Assembly: GCA_041390825.1 (NCBI GenBank)
Contig: JAWKPF010000021.1
Coordinates: forward strand, 11,029 to 75,028
DNA from: Thermomicrobiales bacterium
GTDB lineage: Bacteria > Chloroflexota > Chloroflexia > Thermomicrobiales > UBA6265
Direction: 5' to 3'
DNA: 64,000 nucleotides
The translations under genes were made by a program, and so were the position numbers. The notes below the pieces were generated by a model, which saw nothing but the letters and a program-made list of their open reading frames with translations, was not told the origin of the DNA and did no database searches. Positions within the stretch are counted from its first letter, which is position 1; each line of letters opens with the position of its first letter. Of this stretch, positions 8,950 to 17,382 are shown piece after piece.

Positions 8950-9949
8950 CGGACCACCCCTCCAAACCACGGGCGACACGGTTTTGCGCCAGGGTAATGA
9001 CCAGCAAGATGAAGAAGACCATGATGCTGAACGCGGCCGCCATCCCATACAGACCGTTTGGATTGACCAGCTTGAACGCTTGCGTGACAAGAATCTCGGT
9101 CTTGCCGTAGGGGCCGCCGTTAGTAATGAAATAGATGATGTTAAACTGATTGAACGTCAGGATGGTGCCGTACATGATGGCCGGCACCATGGCCGGACGG
9201 AGCAGGGGAGCGGTGATATCCCAGAACTGCCGCCAGCGCGATGCGCCGTCCGTGCGGGCTGCCTCATAGAGATCGCCGGGGATCGACTGCAATGCTCCGG
9301 TCGCGATCACCATCATGAATGGCCAACCGAGCCAGACATTTGCGATCAGGACCGCGAAGAACGAAAGCGGCAGCAGATCGACGCCCGGTATCGGTGGCGT
9401 GGTGGACGTGAGCCAGGCGGTGTCGCTTGGCAACCCAAGCTCACCCAGCAGCAAGTTGATCGCCCCGAACTGGGTGTCGAACATGTTTTTCCAAACAGTC
9501 GCCACGACGAGCGGGGGCATAGCCCATGGAATCACGAAGATAGCGCGCCATACCCGCCGCCCCAGGATGCGCTTCCGGTTCAGCAGCAGGGCAACCGCCA
9601 CACCGATGACAACGTGGAAGAAGACGTTGCTGATCGTCCATACGATGTTGAATGCAAGGATGTTCCAGAAGTCAAAGTTTGGCAGCGGAACCTGGTTCTT
9701 GATGATGCGTTCGTAGTTGCGCAGGCCGACCCAGCTCGCATTTCCGGTGCGCAGGTTCTTGATAGCAAAGTTCGTGAACGAGAGATAGATCTGATACCCG
9801 ATGGGATAGAAGGTGACAATCGCCAGCACGATGAACGCAGGCAGGATGTAGAGGTACGGGAGCTTGTAACGCTGCCACCAACTGGCGCCGCTTGCTTTTC
9901 CCAGCCCTTCGATGGGACCGGTGCTCTTCTGCTTCGATGGAGCGACCAT
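8942..9949 (-). CDS. Carbohydrate ABC transporter permease, MalF type
   Basis: 335 residues. The N-terminal segment LPYLYILPAFIVLAIVTFYPIGYQIYLSF is typical of the family, although its 29 residues include both a membrane helix and a loop. The EAA loop reads DLYEAARTDGASRWRQFWDITAPLLRPA (split here as EAARTDGASRWRQFW and ITAPLLRP), and a late segment MVFFILLVITLAQNRVARG closes the protein. It is the middle gene of the binding protein - MalF - MalG order, with an 85-base gap to the binding-protein gene holding a strong hairpin. Substrate cannot be read from the permease. Confidence in family is high. Confidence 0.92.
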   Translation of the reverse strand: MVAPSKQKSTGPIEGLGKASGASWWQRYKLPYLYILPAFIVLAIVTFYPIGYQIYLSFTNFAIKNLRTGNASWVGLRNYERIIKNQVPLPNFDFWNILAFNIVWTISNVFFHVVIGVAVALLLNRKRILGRRVWRAIFVIPWAMPPLVVATVWKNMFDTQFGAINLLLGELGLPSDTAWLTSTTPPIPGVDLLPLSFFAVLIANVWLGWPFMMVIATGALQSIPGDLYEAARTDGASRWRQFWDITAPLLRPAMVPAIMYGTILTFNQFNIIYFITNGGPYGKTEILVTQAFKLVNPNGLYGMAAAFSIMVFFILLVITLAQNRVARGLEGWSDA

Positions 9950-9996
9950 GCCTCGTCACCTTTCGTGGTGATACGTGCGGGTCCTTGATTGAAATG

Positions 9997-10025
9997 TGGC
10001 CGGCCCCGAGAATCGGGGCCGGCCA
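9997..10025 (-). terminator. GC-rich hairpin between sugar binding-protein gene and permease gene
   Basis: Perfect 13-base-pair stem (9997-10009 with 10013-10025) around a GAA loop, 10 bases after the binding-protein stop. On the minus strand only a short TTT follows, so it is more likely a leaky terminator or an mRNA 3'-end stabiliser that keeps binding-protein mRNA more abundant than permease mRNA. Matching structures occur after the two peptide binding-protein genes in this window. Confidence 0.7.
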
Positions 10026-10034
10026 AATGGCTTG

Positions 10035-11273
10035 CTACGCGTCCATCAGGCTGATGGCGTCGTCGATTTGCTTGGCCGCGTCCGCAGCCGCTTGCTCTGG
10101 CGTGGCGCTGCCGTCGAGCACCTTGCCGATCATGTCTTGCGCCGGGGTCCAAACCTGTCCCATCTCGGGAACCGTCGGCATTGGCGTGGAGTTAGCGGCC
10201 TGCGCCACGAATGCGCTCGCAATTGGATTGGCCGACACGTCGACACCAGTGTTGGCCGGCAGATGACCCGCGCTATCGGCCAGGATTTGACCGACCTCGG
10301 CGCCGGTGAAGAACTCGGCGAACTTGGCGGCCAACGCAGCCTGGTCGTCGTTCAGGTTCGAATTGACCATGATTTGCTTCACACCCAGGAAGGGAAGGGC
10401 TGGGGCGTCTCCGTTTTCGGAGATGACCGGCAACGGGGCCACGCCCACCTTGTCCTCGCCGAGCGCAGCCTGGTAGTCGGCAACCGCCCACGGGCCATTG
10501 ATGACCATAGCGGCCTTGCCCTCTTTGAACAGCGAGCTGATGGCGCCGTCATCGTTCTGGTACGTGACGCCCGGCTGAGAGGTGAGGTCTTTCAGCCAGC
10601 TCAGGAAGGAGACGGTCTCTGGCGAATTGAATGCCGACGTCATCTCCTCCGTGAAGATTTGCCCGCCCCATCCGAAGAGATACCCGGCGGGATGGTAGAA
10701 GTTCGAATAGAGCGCGAAGCCAAAGGTGCCTGCATTTGCACCGGCGATCTCGCCAGACATCTGCGCCAGCTCGGTCGAGTTTGCGGGCGCGGTGGGAACC
10801 AGGTCGGTGTTGTAGAAGAGCGCGACCGTCTCGATGCTCTCCGGCAGTCCGTAGAGTTGCCCGTCGAATGTCAGAGCCTGGACCGCCGAGGGGACGTACT
10901 GGCTGAGCGTCTCTTCGGGGACCAGACCGTTCAGCGGTTTGATGAGATCGGCGCTCGCAAGCTCGCCAGTCCAGTCAGCCGGACCGATCAGCAGGTCCGG
11001 ACCGCCGCCGGTGGCGACTTCGGTCTGATACTTGTTCTTGAGCTGATCGAAAGGGACCGCCAGCACGTTGATCGTGATGCCTGGATTCGCGGCTTGCCAG
11101 GCAGGGATGATCTCCTTGTTCAGAGCGTCGGCCTCTGAACCGGTCCAGCCATGCCACAGTGTGAGGGAGCCTGAATCCTGCGCATGGGCAGGAGCCATCC
11201 CAGATGCGAAAAAGGTCATGGTCAACAGGAAAGCCATGACCAGCGACGTTGCGCGTGACATTCGTCCGTGCAT
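10035..11273 (-). CDS. Extracellular solute-binding protein of a carbohydrate ABC importer
   Basis: About 412 residues. It has a classic Sec signal peptide, SLVMAFLLTMTFFASGMAPAHAQ, with probable cleavage after AHA, then the mature start SGSLTLWHGWTGSEADALN seen in family 1 binding proteins. Mid-protein motifs include GGGPDLLIGPADW, LYGLPESIETVALFYN and AAMVINGPWAVADY, the last diagnostic for MalE-like proteins. The start is placed at one of two adjacent ATGs (11276, 11273); a GGAGGG ribosome site lies close upstream within a longer in-frame ATG option at 11285. It is first gene of the importer operon and delivers a sugar or oligosaccharide to the two permeases; the ligand is not identifiable. 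Confidence 0.93.
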   Translation of the reverse strand: MHGRMSRATSLVMAFLLTMTFFASGMAPAHAQDSGSLTLWHGWTGSEADALNKEIIPAWQAANPGITINVLAVPFDQLKNKYQTEVATGGGPDLLIGPADWTGELASADLIKPLNGLVPEETLSQYVPSAVQALTFDGQLYGLPESIETVALFYNTDLVPTAPANSTELAQMSGEIAGANAGTFGFALYSNFYHPAGYLFGWGGQIFTEEMTSAFNSPETVSFLSWLKDLTSQPGVTYQNDDGAISSLFKEGKAAMVINGPWAVADYQAALGEDKVGVAPLPVISENGDAPALPFLGVKQIMVNSNLNDDQAALAAKFAEFFTGAEVGQILADSAGHLPANTGVDVSANPIASAFVAQAANSTPMPTVPEMGQVWTPAQDMIGKVLDGSATPEQAAADAAKQIDDAISLMDA

Positions 11274-11337
11274 CATTCCCTCCATCGGTTGTATCGTCCC
11301 GGCGGCCCATGCCACCGGTTCCCTTGGTGTACCGGCA

Positions 11338-11380
11338 ATTGTAGTGCTGGAAGCCGGGCTGCCAGGGCGGTAATCGTTAC
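11338..11380 (-). promoter_or_regulatory. Probable promoter and operator of the sugar importer
   Basis: A minus-strand -10 box TACAAT (11343-11338) lies 65-70 bases before the binding-protein start. Upstream of it is an 11-base palindrome GTAATCGTTAC (11370-11380), the kind of short symmetric site bound by LacI-type repressors, though no such regulator is encoded here. No convincing -35 is visible. The divergent glycosylase gene starts at 11466, so the site could act on both. Confidence 0.35.
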
Positions 11381-11465
11381 AGAATCGTGCCAGTTTTCCG
11401 GAAGGATCGATGCAGAACCGCCAAAATGTGTTGTCGAGTGGGCGATCGACTGGTCTGAGCGCGTC

Positions 11466-12356
11466 ATGACCGGAACGGACTTGATGCGCGAGGTGCCCGT
11501 TCCAGCGCCGTTCTCTCTCGCGGCAACCTGTGGACCGGTGGATTGGGCGCGGGGCCGCTGGCCCAACGAGGACTGGATTGGCGGGGAGCTGATCTGGGTT
11601 GGCTGGGAGGGCGATCGTGTCGTGCATCGCCGGGTTCGCTCGTCCGGCGCATCGCTTTCGATTGGCGGCGACGCCGATCCGGAACTCGACCGGATTTGGG
11701 CCTCCAGCAAGCTGTGCATCGACCACTGCATGCCTCGGCCCGTGGACCCGGTGATTGCCCGGATTGCTCTCGCGAATCCCGGGCTGCGGCCGCACACCTC
11801 TGGCAGCCTCTTTGCAGGACTTGTCGACTCGATCGTTGGGCAGAGCATCACGGTCATGGCCGCAGCCGTCGTGTCCGCCCGGATTGCGTCGCAGTTCCAC
11901 CCGGGAATCGAAGTCGCAGGGCGTATCTTCTGGCCGCTTCCACGACCGGAAGACCTTGCGAATGCCGATGTTGCCCGGCTACGACGCACCGGGCTCACCT
12001 GGAAGCGTGCTGAGGCCCTGATCGAGGCAGGGCAGACCGCGCTCGATGGACGTTTTCGCGAGCGGGATCACCCGTCGGCCGAGGCGCTCAGAGAGATGTT
12101 GCTGGAGCTTCCGCTGGTTGGGCGCTGGACAGCAGAATCAGCGATGCTCTGGGGCATCGGCGCTGGCGATGCCTTTCCGATGGGCGATGTCGCGCTGTTG
12201 CGCGCCGCCCGGAAGGCGTACGAGCAGCCGGAGATGACCATGACGGAACTCGAGGAGATGTCGCGCGGTTGGGCAGGGCATCGGGGCTGGGCCTCGCGGC
12301 TGCTCTGGCTCGAGCTGTTCGGTCCGGCGCGTTCGTACGCGTGCGGACCAGAATAG
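11466..12356 (+). CDS. AlkA-type DNA-3-methyladenine glycosylase (HhH-GPD superfamily)
   Basis: 296 residues from ATG 11466 (MTGTDLMREV). It removes alkylated bases from DNA in base-excision repair. Residues about 1-100 match the AlkA N-terminal half loosely. The HhH-GPD domain follows: PHTSGSLFAGLVDSIVGQSI (entry helix with the conserved Gln), the hairpin ELPLVGRWTAESAMLWG, and the catalytic-loop Asp in GAGDAFPMGDVALLRAAR. No four-Cys iron-sulphur cluster is present at the C-terminus, which fits AlkA rather than the EndoIII/MutY branch. It is divergently transcribed from the sugar importer and 87 bases upstream of the DedA gene. Confidence 0.85.
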   Translation: MTGTDLMREVPVPAPFSLAATCGPVDWARGRWPNEDWIGGELIWVGWEGDRVVHRRVRSSGASLSIGGDADPELDRIWASSKLCIDHCMPRPVDPVIARIALANPGLRPHTSGSLFAGLVDSIVGQSITVMAAAVVSARIASQFHPGIEVAGRIFWPLPRPEDLANADVARLRRTGLTWKRAEALIEAGQTALDGRFRERDHPSAEALREMLLELPLVGRWTAESAMLWGIGAGDAFPMGDVALLRAARKAYEQPEMTMTELEEMSRGWAGHRGWASRLLWLELFGPARSYACGPE

Positions 12357-12376
12357 GCGGGGCGGGACACGTGCTC

Positions 12377-12382
12377 TATACT
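12377..12382 (+). promoter_or_regulatory. Possible -10 element for the DedA-family gene
   Basis: TATACT, a five-of-six match to the -10 consensus, 61 bases before the start codon and just after the glycosylase stop. No matching -35 hexamer is seen at 16-18 bases, so support is weak. Confidence 0.3.
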
Positions 12383-12443
12383 CCGTGGGCTCTCGGAGCT
12401 TGTTTCCGCTGAGCGTGACGCGCTGCCTTGCCCTGGACTTCGG

Positions 12444-13097
12444 ATGCTCCCGGTCGATATCAGTCACCTCATCGAAACAGTCGGCTATGTCGGCATCTTC
12501 CTCATCATCTTTGCCGAAACCGGGCTCCTCATCGGGTTTTTTCTTCCGGGTGACAGTCTCCTCTTCACCGCCGGTTTCCTCGCGTCGCAGGACATTCTGA
12601 ACATCTGGATCCTGGTGCCTGTGTGTGTTGTAGCGGCGGTGCTCGGCGACCAGGTCGGCTACTCGCTCGGCAAACGATATGGCCGCGGGTATTTCAACAA
12701 ACCGGAGTCACGTCTCTTCAAACCGAAGAATCTCCTGCTGGCGGAAGAATTCTTCGAGAAGCACGGAGGGCGAGCGATCATCCTCGCGCGGTTCATTCCG
12801 TTTGCGCGTACCTTCGTGCCCGTTGTTGCCGGGATCTCGCAGATGCCGTATCGGCATTTCGCGTCGTACAACGTCATCGGCGCAGTGCTGTGGGGCGCTG
12901 GATTGCCGATCCTGGGGTACTTCCTCGGCAGCGCGATCCCGAGTGTGGACCACTATCTCCTGCCGGTGATCGCGTTGATCCTGTTCATTTCGGTGTTGCC
13001 GTCGGCCTATCACATGTGGAAAGAGAACGGCGACCGGATCAAGTACATCACCCGGGTCCAGCTGCGGGAGATCTTCGGCAAGGGTGACGCCGAGTAA
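12444..13097 (+). CDS. DedA-family membrane protein
   Basis: 217 residues. DedA proteins are SNARE-associated/VTT-domain membrane proteins, now linked to lipid-carrier flipping and membrane homeostasis. Signatures are GYVGIFLIIFAETGLLIGFFLPGDSLLF split over residues 10-37 (ETG and PGDS motifs), a conserved GDQVGYSLGKRYG, EKHGGRAIILARFIPFARTFVP with the FxRxxPxxR-like core, AGISQMPYRHFASYN and a G-rich end of the domain VLWGAGLPILGYFLG. Hydrophobic segments at the N- and C-terminal parts fit a re-entrant-loop fold. The start is supported by conserved length; no strong ribosome site is visible. Confidence 0.9.
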   Translation: MLPVDISHLIETVGYVGIFLIIFAETGLLIGFFLPGDSLLFTAGFLASQDILNIWILVPVCVVAAVLGDQVGYSLGKRYGRGYFNKPESRLFKPKNLLLAEEFFEKHGGRAIILARFIPFARTFVPVVAGISQMPYRHFASYNVIGAVLWGAGLPILGYFLGSAIPSVDHYLLPVIALILFISVLPSAYHMWKENGDRIKYITRVQLREIFGKGDAE

Positions 13098-13178
13098 ACA
13101 GCGCGCTCTGGCTGGCGCTTGCTGCGAGGCATGCCGGGACGCTGCCGGCAGTGATGCCCACGAGTTTCATGTGTGAGA

Positions 13179-13212
13179 CGCGCCAGCCCTTTCGTGTGAG
13201 TGGGCTGGCGCG
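13179..13212. terminator. Hairpin between convergent DedA and TrpB2 genes
   Basis: An 11-base-pair perfect stem, CGCGCCAGCCC (13179-13189) with GGGCTGGCGCG (13202-13212), and a 12-base loop. It lies 82 bases after the DedA stop and 15 bases after the TrpB2 stop. There is no long T-run on either side. Position between converging genes supports a shared bidirectional terminator. Confidence 0.55.
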
Positions 13213-13226
13213 ATTGGCTCGTGAGA

Positions 13227-14597
13227 CTAGCCGACCTGCGGGATATGGGTCATGGCTTCTTCGATGGCCGCTGCCGGGTGCTCATAATCCTGCAACGACC
13301 CGGAGAGGAATGTGTCGTACGCGGCCATATCGACCGCGCCGTGACCACTCAGGTTGAAGAGGATCGTGCGTGCCTCGCCGGCTTCCTTGGCGAGCAGCGC
13401 CTCGTCGATTGCCACGCGGATGGCGTGGGTCGGTTCCGGCGCCGGGATGATGCCTTCCGACCGCGCGAAGGTGACTGCCGCCTCGAACGCCGCGACCTGC
13501 TTGACCGCCTGCGCTTCCAGGTATCCCAAATCGTAGAGATGGCTGATCAGCGGAGCCATTCCGTGATAGCGCAGACCACCGGCATGGATTCCCGCCGGCA
13601 TGAACGTGTGCCCGAGGGTGTGCATCTTGAGGAGCGGCGTCATGCCCGCGGTATCCCCGAAGTCGTACGCGAAGACACCTCGGGTCAATGTTGGGCAGGC
13701 GGCCGGTTCCACGGCGATGATGCGTGCCTTGCCGCCGGCGAGTTTGGCTGGCATGAAGGGGAGGATGAGTCCGGCGAAGTTCGAACCGCCGCCGGCGCAA
13801 CCGATGATGACATCTGGCTCCGCGTCGGCCATCTCGAGTTGCTTGATGGCTTCCTGCCCGATGACGGTCTGGTGCATCAGCACGTGATTGAGCACGGAGC
13901 CGAGTGCGTACTTGGTGTCCTCGCGGGTGGCCGCATCCTCGACCGCTTCGGAAATGGCGATGCCAAGCGAGCCGGTGGAATCGGGATCGGTGGCAAGAAT
14001 GGCGCGCCCGGCGTTCGTATCCATGCTCGGGCTGGCGACGCATTCGGCGCCCCAAGTCTCCATCATCGCTCTGCGATAGGGCTTCTGCGCATAGGAGATC
14101 TTGACCATGTAAACCTTGAGATCGATCCCGAAGAACGCGCACGCCATCGCCAGTGAGCTGCCCCATTGGCCGGCGCCGGTCTCCGTAGCGATGCGCGCGA
14201 CTCCGGCCTCCTTGTTGTAGTAGGCCTGCGGCACAGCGGTGTTCGGCTTGTGGCTGCCTGAAGGGCTCACACCTTCGTACTTGTAGAAGATCTTGACATT
14301 GGCCGGCAGGTCGAGCGTCTTCTCGAGACCGCGCGCGCGGTAGAGCGGCGTTGGCCGCCAAAGGCGATAGACATCCTGCACCGCCTGGGGGATCTCGATG
14401 TAGCGCTCCTGGCTGACTTCCTGCTTGATCAGCTCCATCGGAAAGAGCGGAGCCAGGTCTTCCGGTCCAATCGGTTGGCCGGTGCCAGGATGCAGCGGCG
14501 GCGGCAGCGGCGATGGCAGATCTGCCTGCACGTTGTACCAGGCTTCTGAGAGTTGATCCTCGGTCAGCAGGTACTTGGTCGTCCGGTCTTTGCCCAT
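13227..14597 (-). CDS. trpB: TrpB2-type tryptophan synthase beta chain homologue
   Basis: 456 residues from ATG 14597 (MGKDRTTKYLL), preferred over ATG 14627 because GAGGG lies about 8 bases upstream. This PLP enzyme joins indole and serine to give tryptophan; the TrpB2 branch is longer than TrpB1 and often acts without TrpA. Signatures: WRPTPLYRARGLEK, the PLP-lysine region YEGVSPSGSHKPNTAV (Lys in SHKPN), TGAGQWGSSLAMACAFFG, the phosphate-binding loop GCAGGGSNFAGL, and ETGAGQ as the catalytic Glu loop. No other trp gene is near, so this is a standalone TrpB2. A serine deaminase-like side role is possible. Confidence 0.92.
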   Translation of the reverse strand: MGKDRTTKYLLTEDQLSEAWYNVQADLPSPLPPPLHPGTGQPIGPEDLAPLFPMELIKQEVSQERYIEIPQAVQDVYRLWRPTPLYRARGLEKTLDLPANVKIFYKYEGVSPSGSHKPNTAVPQAYYNKEAGVARIATETGAGQWGSSLAMACAFFGIDLKVYMVKISYAQKPYRRAMMETWGAECVASPSMDTNAGRAILATDPDSTGSLGIAISEAVEDAATREDTKYALGSVLNHVLMHQTVIGQEAIKQLEMADAEPDVIIGCAGGGSNFAGLILPFMPAKLAGGKARIIAVEPAACPTLTRGVFAYDFGDTAGMTPLLKMHTLGHTFMPAGIHAGGLRYHGMAPLISHLYDLGYLEAQAVKQVAAFEAAVTFARSEGIIPAPEPTHAIRVAIDEALLAKEAGEARTILFNLSGHGAVDMAAYDTFLSGSLQDYEHPAAAIEEAMTHIPQVG

Positions 14598-14764
14598 GAT
14601 GTGCCCTCGTTTCACGCTACGTGCCATGGAGCCAGTGCGGCTCCCGTGCTAGACGGTGATCTTCCTATATCCCCGCGACCTGTGTCGACTGTCCAGGCAA
14701 ACGAGCATATCCAGCACGCTTGTCTCGTGCGACGCAACCCTCGCTCGCATCCCGAGAACCGCCG

Positions 14765-15847
14765 CTATTCAGACGAGAGCCAGCCCTTGCGCTTGAAGAC
14801 CGCCCACAGAACGACGCCGACCCCCAACATCATCAACAGCGACAACGGGTAGCCCAGCTTCCAGTGCAGTTCCGGCATGTGGTCGAAGTTCATGCCATAG
14901 ATCGTCCCGACCAGCGTTGGGGCGAAGATGATGGCAGCCCAGGCAGAGATCTTCTTGACCTCGTCGTTCTGACGAAGCGAGATCTCGGAGAGCCGCTGCA
15001 CCTCTTCATTGCGTTGTAGCCCGATGATGGCGATGTTGACGCTCAGAACGTTCTGCAGAATCTCCCGATAGGACTGCACCTGCTCCTCGACTTGCGCGAC
15101 ATGATCCTGGACGTCTCGAAAATAGGCGCTGAGCTTCGGATCGATCGTGAGACCGTCGCGTCCCTCGACGATCGTGGCAAGGATTGCGCTCAAAGGCGCA
15201 ACCGCCCGCTGGAAATCGATTACCTCGCGCGCGAGCGAATAGGTCCGCCTGGAAACATCTGGCTGGCCGCCGAACACTTCCGTCTCGATCTCGTCGATGT
15301 CGTGCTCGAGATCGCTGACCACAGTTCGGTAGTCGTCGACGACCTGGTCCATGATGCCGTAGAGCACGGCAGCCGGCCCCAGCGCAAGCAACTCCGAGTC
15401 TTCTTCGAGGCGGCGCCGGACCTTACGCAAGTCCGGTTCGGCGCCATGCCGGATAACGATGATGAAGTCGGCGCCAACGAAGAGATGGATCTCGCCGAAG
15501 TCGATGATTTCTTCCGGATCGACATAGTGGACCGTGCGCAAGACGATGAAGACGACGTCGCCGTATCGCTCGATTTTCGGTCGCTGGTGGGCCTGGACAG
15601 CATCGTCAACGGCAAGCTCGTGAATGCCGAACTCATCGGCAACCGCCTGAAACTCCTCGGGAGTGGGCTCGTGGAGGCCCATCCATGCCATCCCGCGCGT
15701 CGCGAGAATGAGCTCGGACGTTTCTTCGATTGTCTTGGGGGTGGACGCTTCCTTGCCGTCCACATAGATCACGTTGTTGACGATCACACTCTGGCCTCCT
15801 GCCGGATCGGGCAGGCGGAATGATATGGCATTGGCGGCGTTTGTCAC
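14765..15847 (-). CDS. corA: Magnesium/cobalt transporter CorA
   Basis: 360 residues. CorA is a homopentameric Mg2+ (Co2+, Ni2+) channel. The long cytoplasmic funnel domain occupies residues 1-290 (GMAWMGLHEPTPEEF, AVDDAVQAHQRPKIERY, QDHVAQVEEQVQSYREILQN). Two C-terminal membrane helices follow: ISAWAAIIFAPTLVGTIYGMNF, with the invariant pore motif GMN at its end, then the loop FDHMPELHW and YPLSLLMMLGVGVVLWAVFKRKGW. Both hallmarks are intact. It is transcribed divergently from the fusion gene at 16130, with a 282-base gap. Confidence 0.95.
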   Translation of the reverse strand: MTNAANAISFRLPDPAGGQSVIVNNVIYVDGKEASTPKTIEETSELILATRGMAWMGLHEPTPEEFQAVADEFGIHELAVDDAVQAHQRPKIERYGDVVFIVLRTVHYVDPEEIIDFGEIHLFVGADFIIVIRHGAEPDLRKVRRRLEEDSELLALGPAAVLYGIMDQVVDDYRTVVSDLEHDIDEIETEVFGGQPDVSRRTYSLAREVIDFQRAVAPLSAILATIVEGRDGLTIDPKLSAYFRDVQDHVAQVEEQVQSYREILQNVLSVNIAIIGLQRNEEVQRLSEISLRQNDEVKKISAWAAIIFAPTLVGTIYGMNFDHMPELHWKLGYPLSLLMMLGVGVVLWAVFKRKGWLSSE

Positions 15848-16019
15848 GAGCAGCTACCTGGGGCGCTCCCGTGCCGAGAAGACACAGTGTCGCGAGATCG
15901 AAAAGGCGACGGCGCTGAGAGATTCCTGAGTGTTTCCGCGTCCGGACGCAGCGAATGAAGTACGCTGCGGGCGAACGGAAGCCTGAGCGCTTGCTGTGAA
16001 TCCGGTGTCCGAATGACAC

Positions 16020-16038
16020 TTGTTGCGGCGTGCAACAA
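16020..16038. promoter_or_regulatory. Inverted repeat upstream of the nuclease-like/PRTase gene
   Basis: TTGTTGC, 5-base spacer, GCAACAA in the gap between divergent corA and the fusion gene, about 92 bases before the latter's start. It is the only clear symmetry in the 282-base gap and could be a repressor site for either gene. No -35/-10 pair is convincing around it. Confidence 0.3.
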
Positions 16039-16129
16039 CATGTGCCAAAATCGCGGCACGCCCCCGCGTAAACCGAGTCATTCCAGGCGCTTTCGGATTG
16101 TCGAACACTGGTAGTCCGAGCCCCGCTCG

Positions 16130-17209
16130 ATGGTCTTGCAGGACCTCGCGGGTGATGCGCCGCACGATAGAAATCGAGGTAGGGAAGTGGGGAGAGGGGA
16201 AGCAGCTGTCCTATGGGGGACGTTTCGCGGTTCGGCGGGGAATTTCGCACCCGTGGGCGCTCCGTCATCGCCGGCAGAGGGTGGTTTCTTCCAGTCGGTA
16301 CGGGAGCACGCGTTCGCCCATCCAGCAGAACAGGATCTGGCGCGGATCCTCTCGTTCTACCGCATCCGCTGGGTGTACGAGCCCACAACCTTTCACCTCG
16401 AGTTCCGCGAAGATGGTCGCCCTGCCGAACAGATCACTCCGGACTTCTATCTTCCCGATCACGATCTCTTCATCGAATTGACTACCATGCGCCAGCGGCT
16501 GGTGACCCGCAAGAACCGCAAGATTCGTCGCCTGCGCGAGATCTTTCCCTCGGTTCAGATCAAGTTGCTCTATCGCAAGGATTACGATCGCCTGATCGGC
16601 GCGTATCCAGCGCTGGATCACATTGCCGATCCGCGGCTTGCGGAAACGGTCTTCGATGCAGTCGCGGTCCAGCGGCGGCTGCGCGAACTCGCTTGCGAGA
16701 TCTACGAATCGAGCGAGTCGCTCGCGTCACTTGCCGAGGAAGGGGGCCGGCAACGGATTGCGCCGTTGCACCTGATCGGTGTTGGTCCCGGGTCGAGCCG
16801 CATTCTCGCCGATCTCTCCACACACCTCGACGCCCATGCCTGCTGTGTATCCACTGACATGCTGGCGCTCTCACGCTATGCCGGCAACGAAAACGAGCAG
16901 GTTCGTTTGGGCCGGTCGCTCAGCGCGCCGGTGGATGGCCGGGATGTTGTGTTGGTGGCGGATATCGTCAGCAGCGGGTTGAGCCTCGTCTATCTCACAG
17001 ACTGGTTGCGCAGCAAGGGGGCGCGAAGCGTGCGCGTTTGCACGTTGCTCGACCGGGAGGACGCGCGCATCATCGAGATACCGCTCGATTTCGTCGGTTT
17101 CCGCGCGCCGGATGAGGTGCTCGTTGGATACGGTCTCTCGTCCTATCCGCAGTTCAGCACGCTTCCCTTCATCGCTTCCATACACGACGCAGAGGACCTG
17201 AACGCCTGA
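16130..17209 (+). CDS. PD-(D/E)XK-like domain fused to an HPRT-like phosphoribosyltransferase
   Basis: 359 residues from ATG 16130; conserved sequence only begins near residue 52, so a later GTG start is possible. Residues about 55-150 resemble a small nuclease fold: EHAFAHPAEQDLARIL, YRIRWVYEP, then TPDFYLPDHDLFIELTTMRQ and KNRKIRRLRE, giving an E...D-x(n)-E-x-T...K series like the PD-(D/E)XK core. Residues about 215-355 resemble type I PRTases of the HPRT family: LHLIGVGPGSSRILADLSTH, DMLALSRYAG, the PRPP loop VVLVADIVSSGLSL (Ser for the usual Thr) and VGYGLSSYPQFSTLPFIASI. I know of no tested function for this architecture. The next genes, a MoxR ATPase and a VWA protein, run the same way. 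Confidence 0.75.
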   Translation: MVLQDLAGDAPHDRNRGREVGRGEAAVLWGTFRGSAGNFAPVGAPSSPAEGGFFQSVREHAFAHPAEQDLARILSFYRIRWVYEPTTFHLEFREDGRPAEQITPDFYLPDHDLFIELTTMRQRLVTRKNRKIRRLREIFPSVQIKLLYRKDYDRLIGAYPALDHIADPRLAETVFDAVAVQRRLRELACEIYESSESLASLAEEGGRQRIAPLHLIGVGPGSSRILADLSTHLDAHACCVSTDMLALSRYAGNENEQVRLGRSLSAPVDGRDVVLVADIVSSGLSLVYLTDWLRSKGARSVRVCTLLDREDARIIEIPLDFVGFRAPDEVLVGYGLSSYPQFSTLPFIASIHDAEDLNA

Positions 17210-17382
17210 CGTCGGTGTTCCCGGTTCCAGCGCCTCCCCGTTCGATCAGGTCCCCTGATTGCCATGAGCGAGTACCCTTGAGAGGCGACCCCCCGGCAGT
17301 TACGCCACCTGGCGTATCGCATGCGCCGGTTCGGGAGGCCGCCTCCAGCTCCTGTCGAACCTACGCGAGGCAACCTAGACGA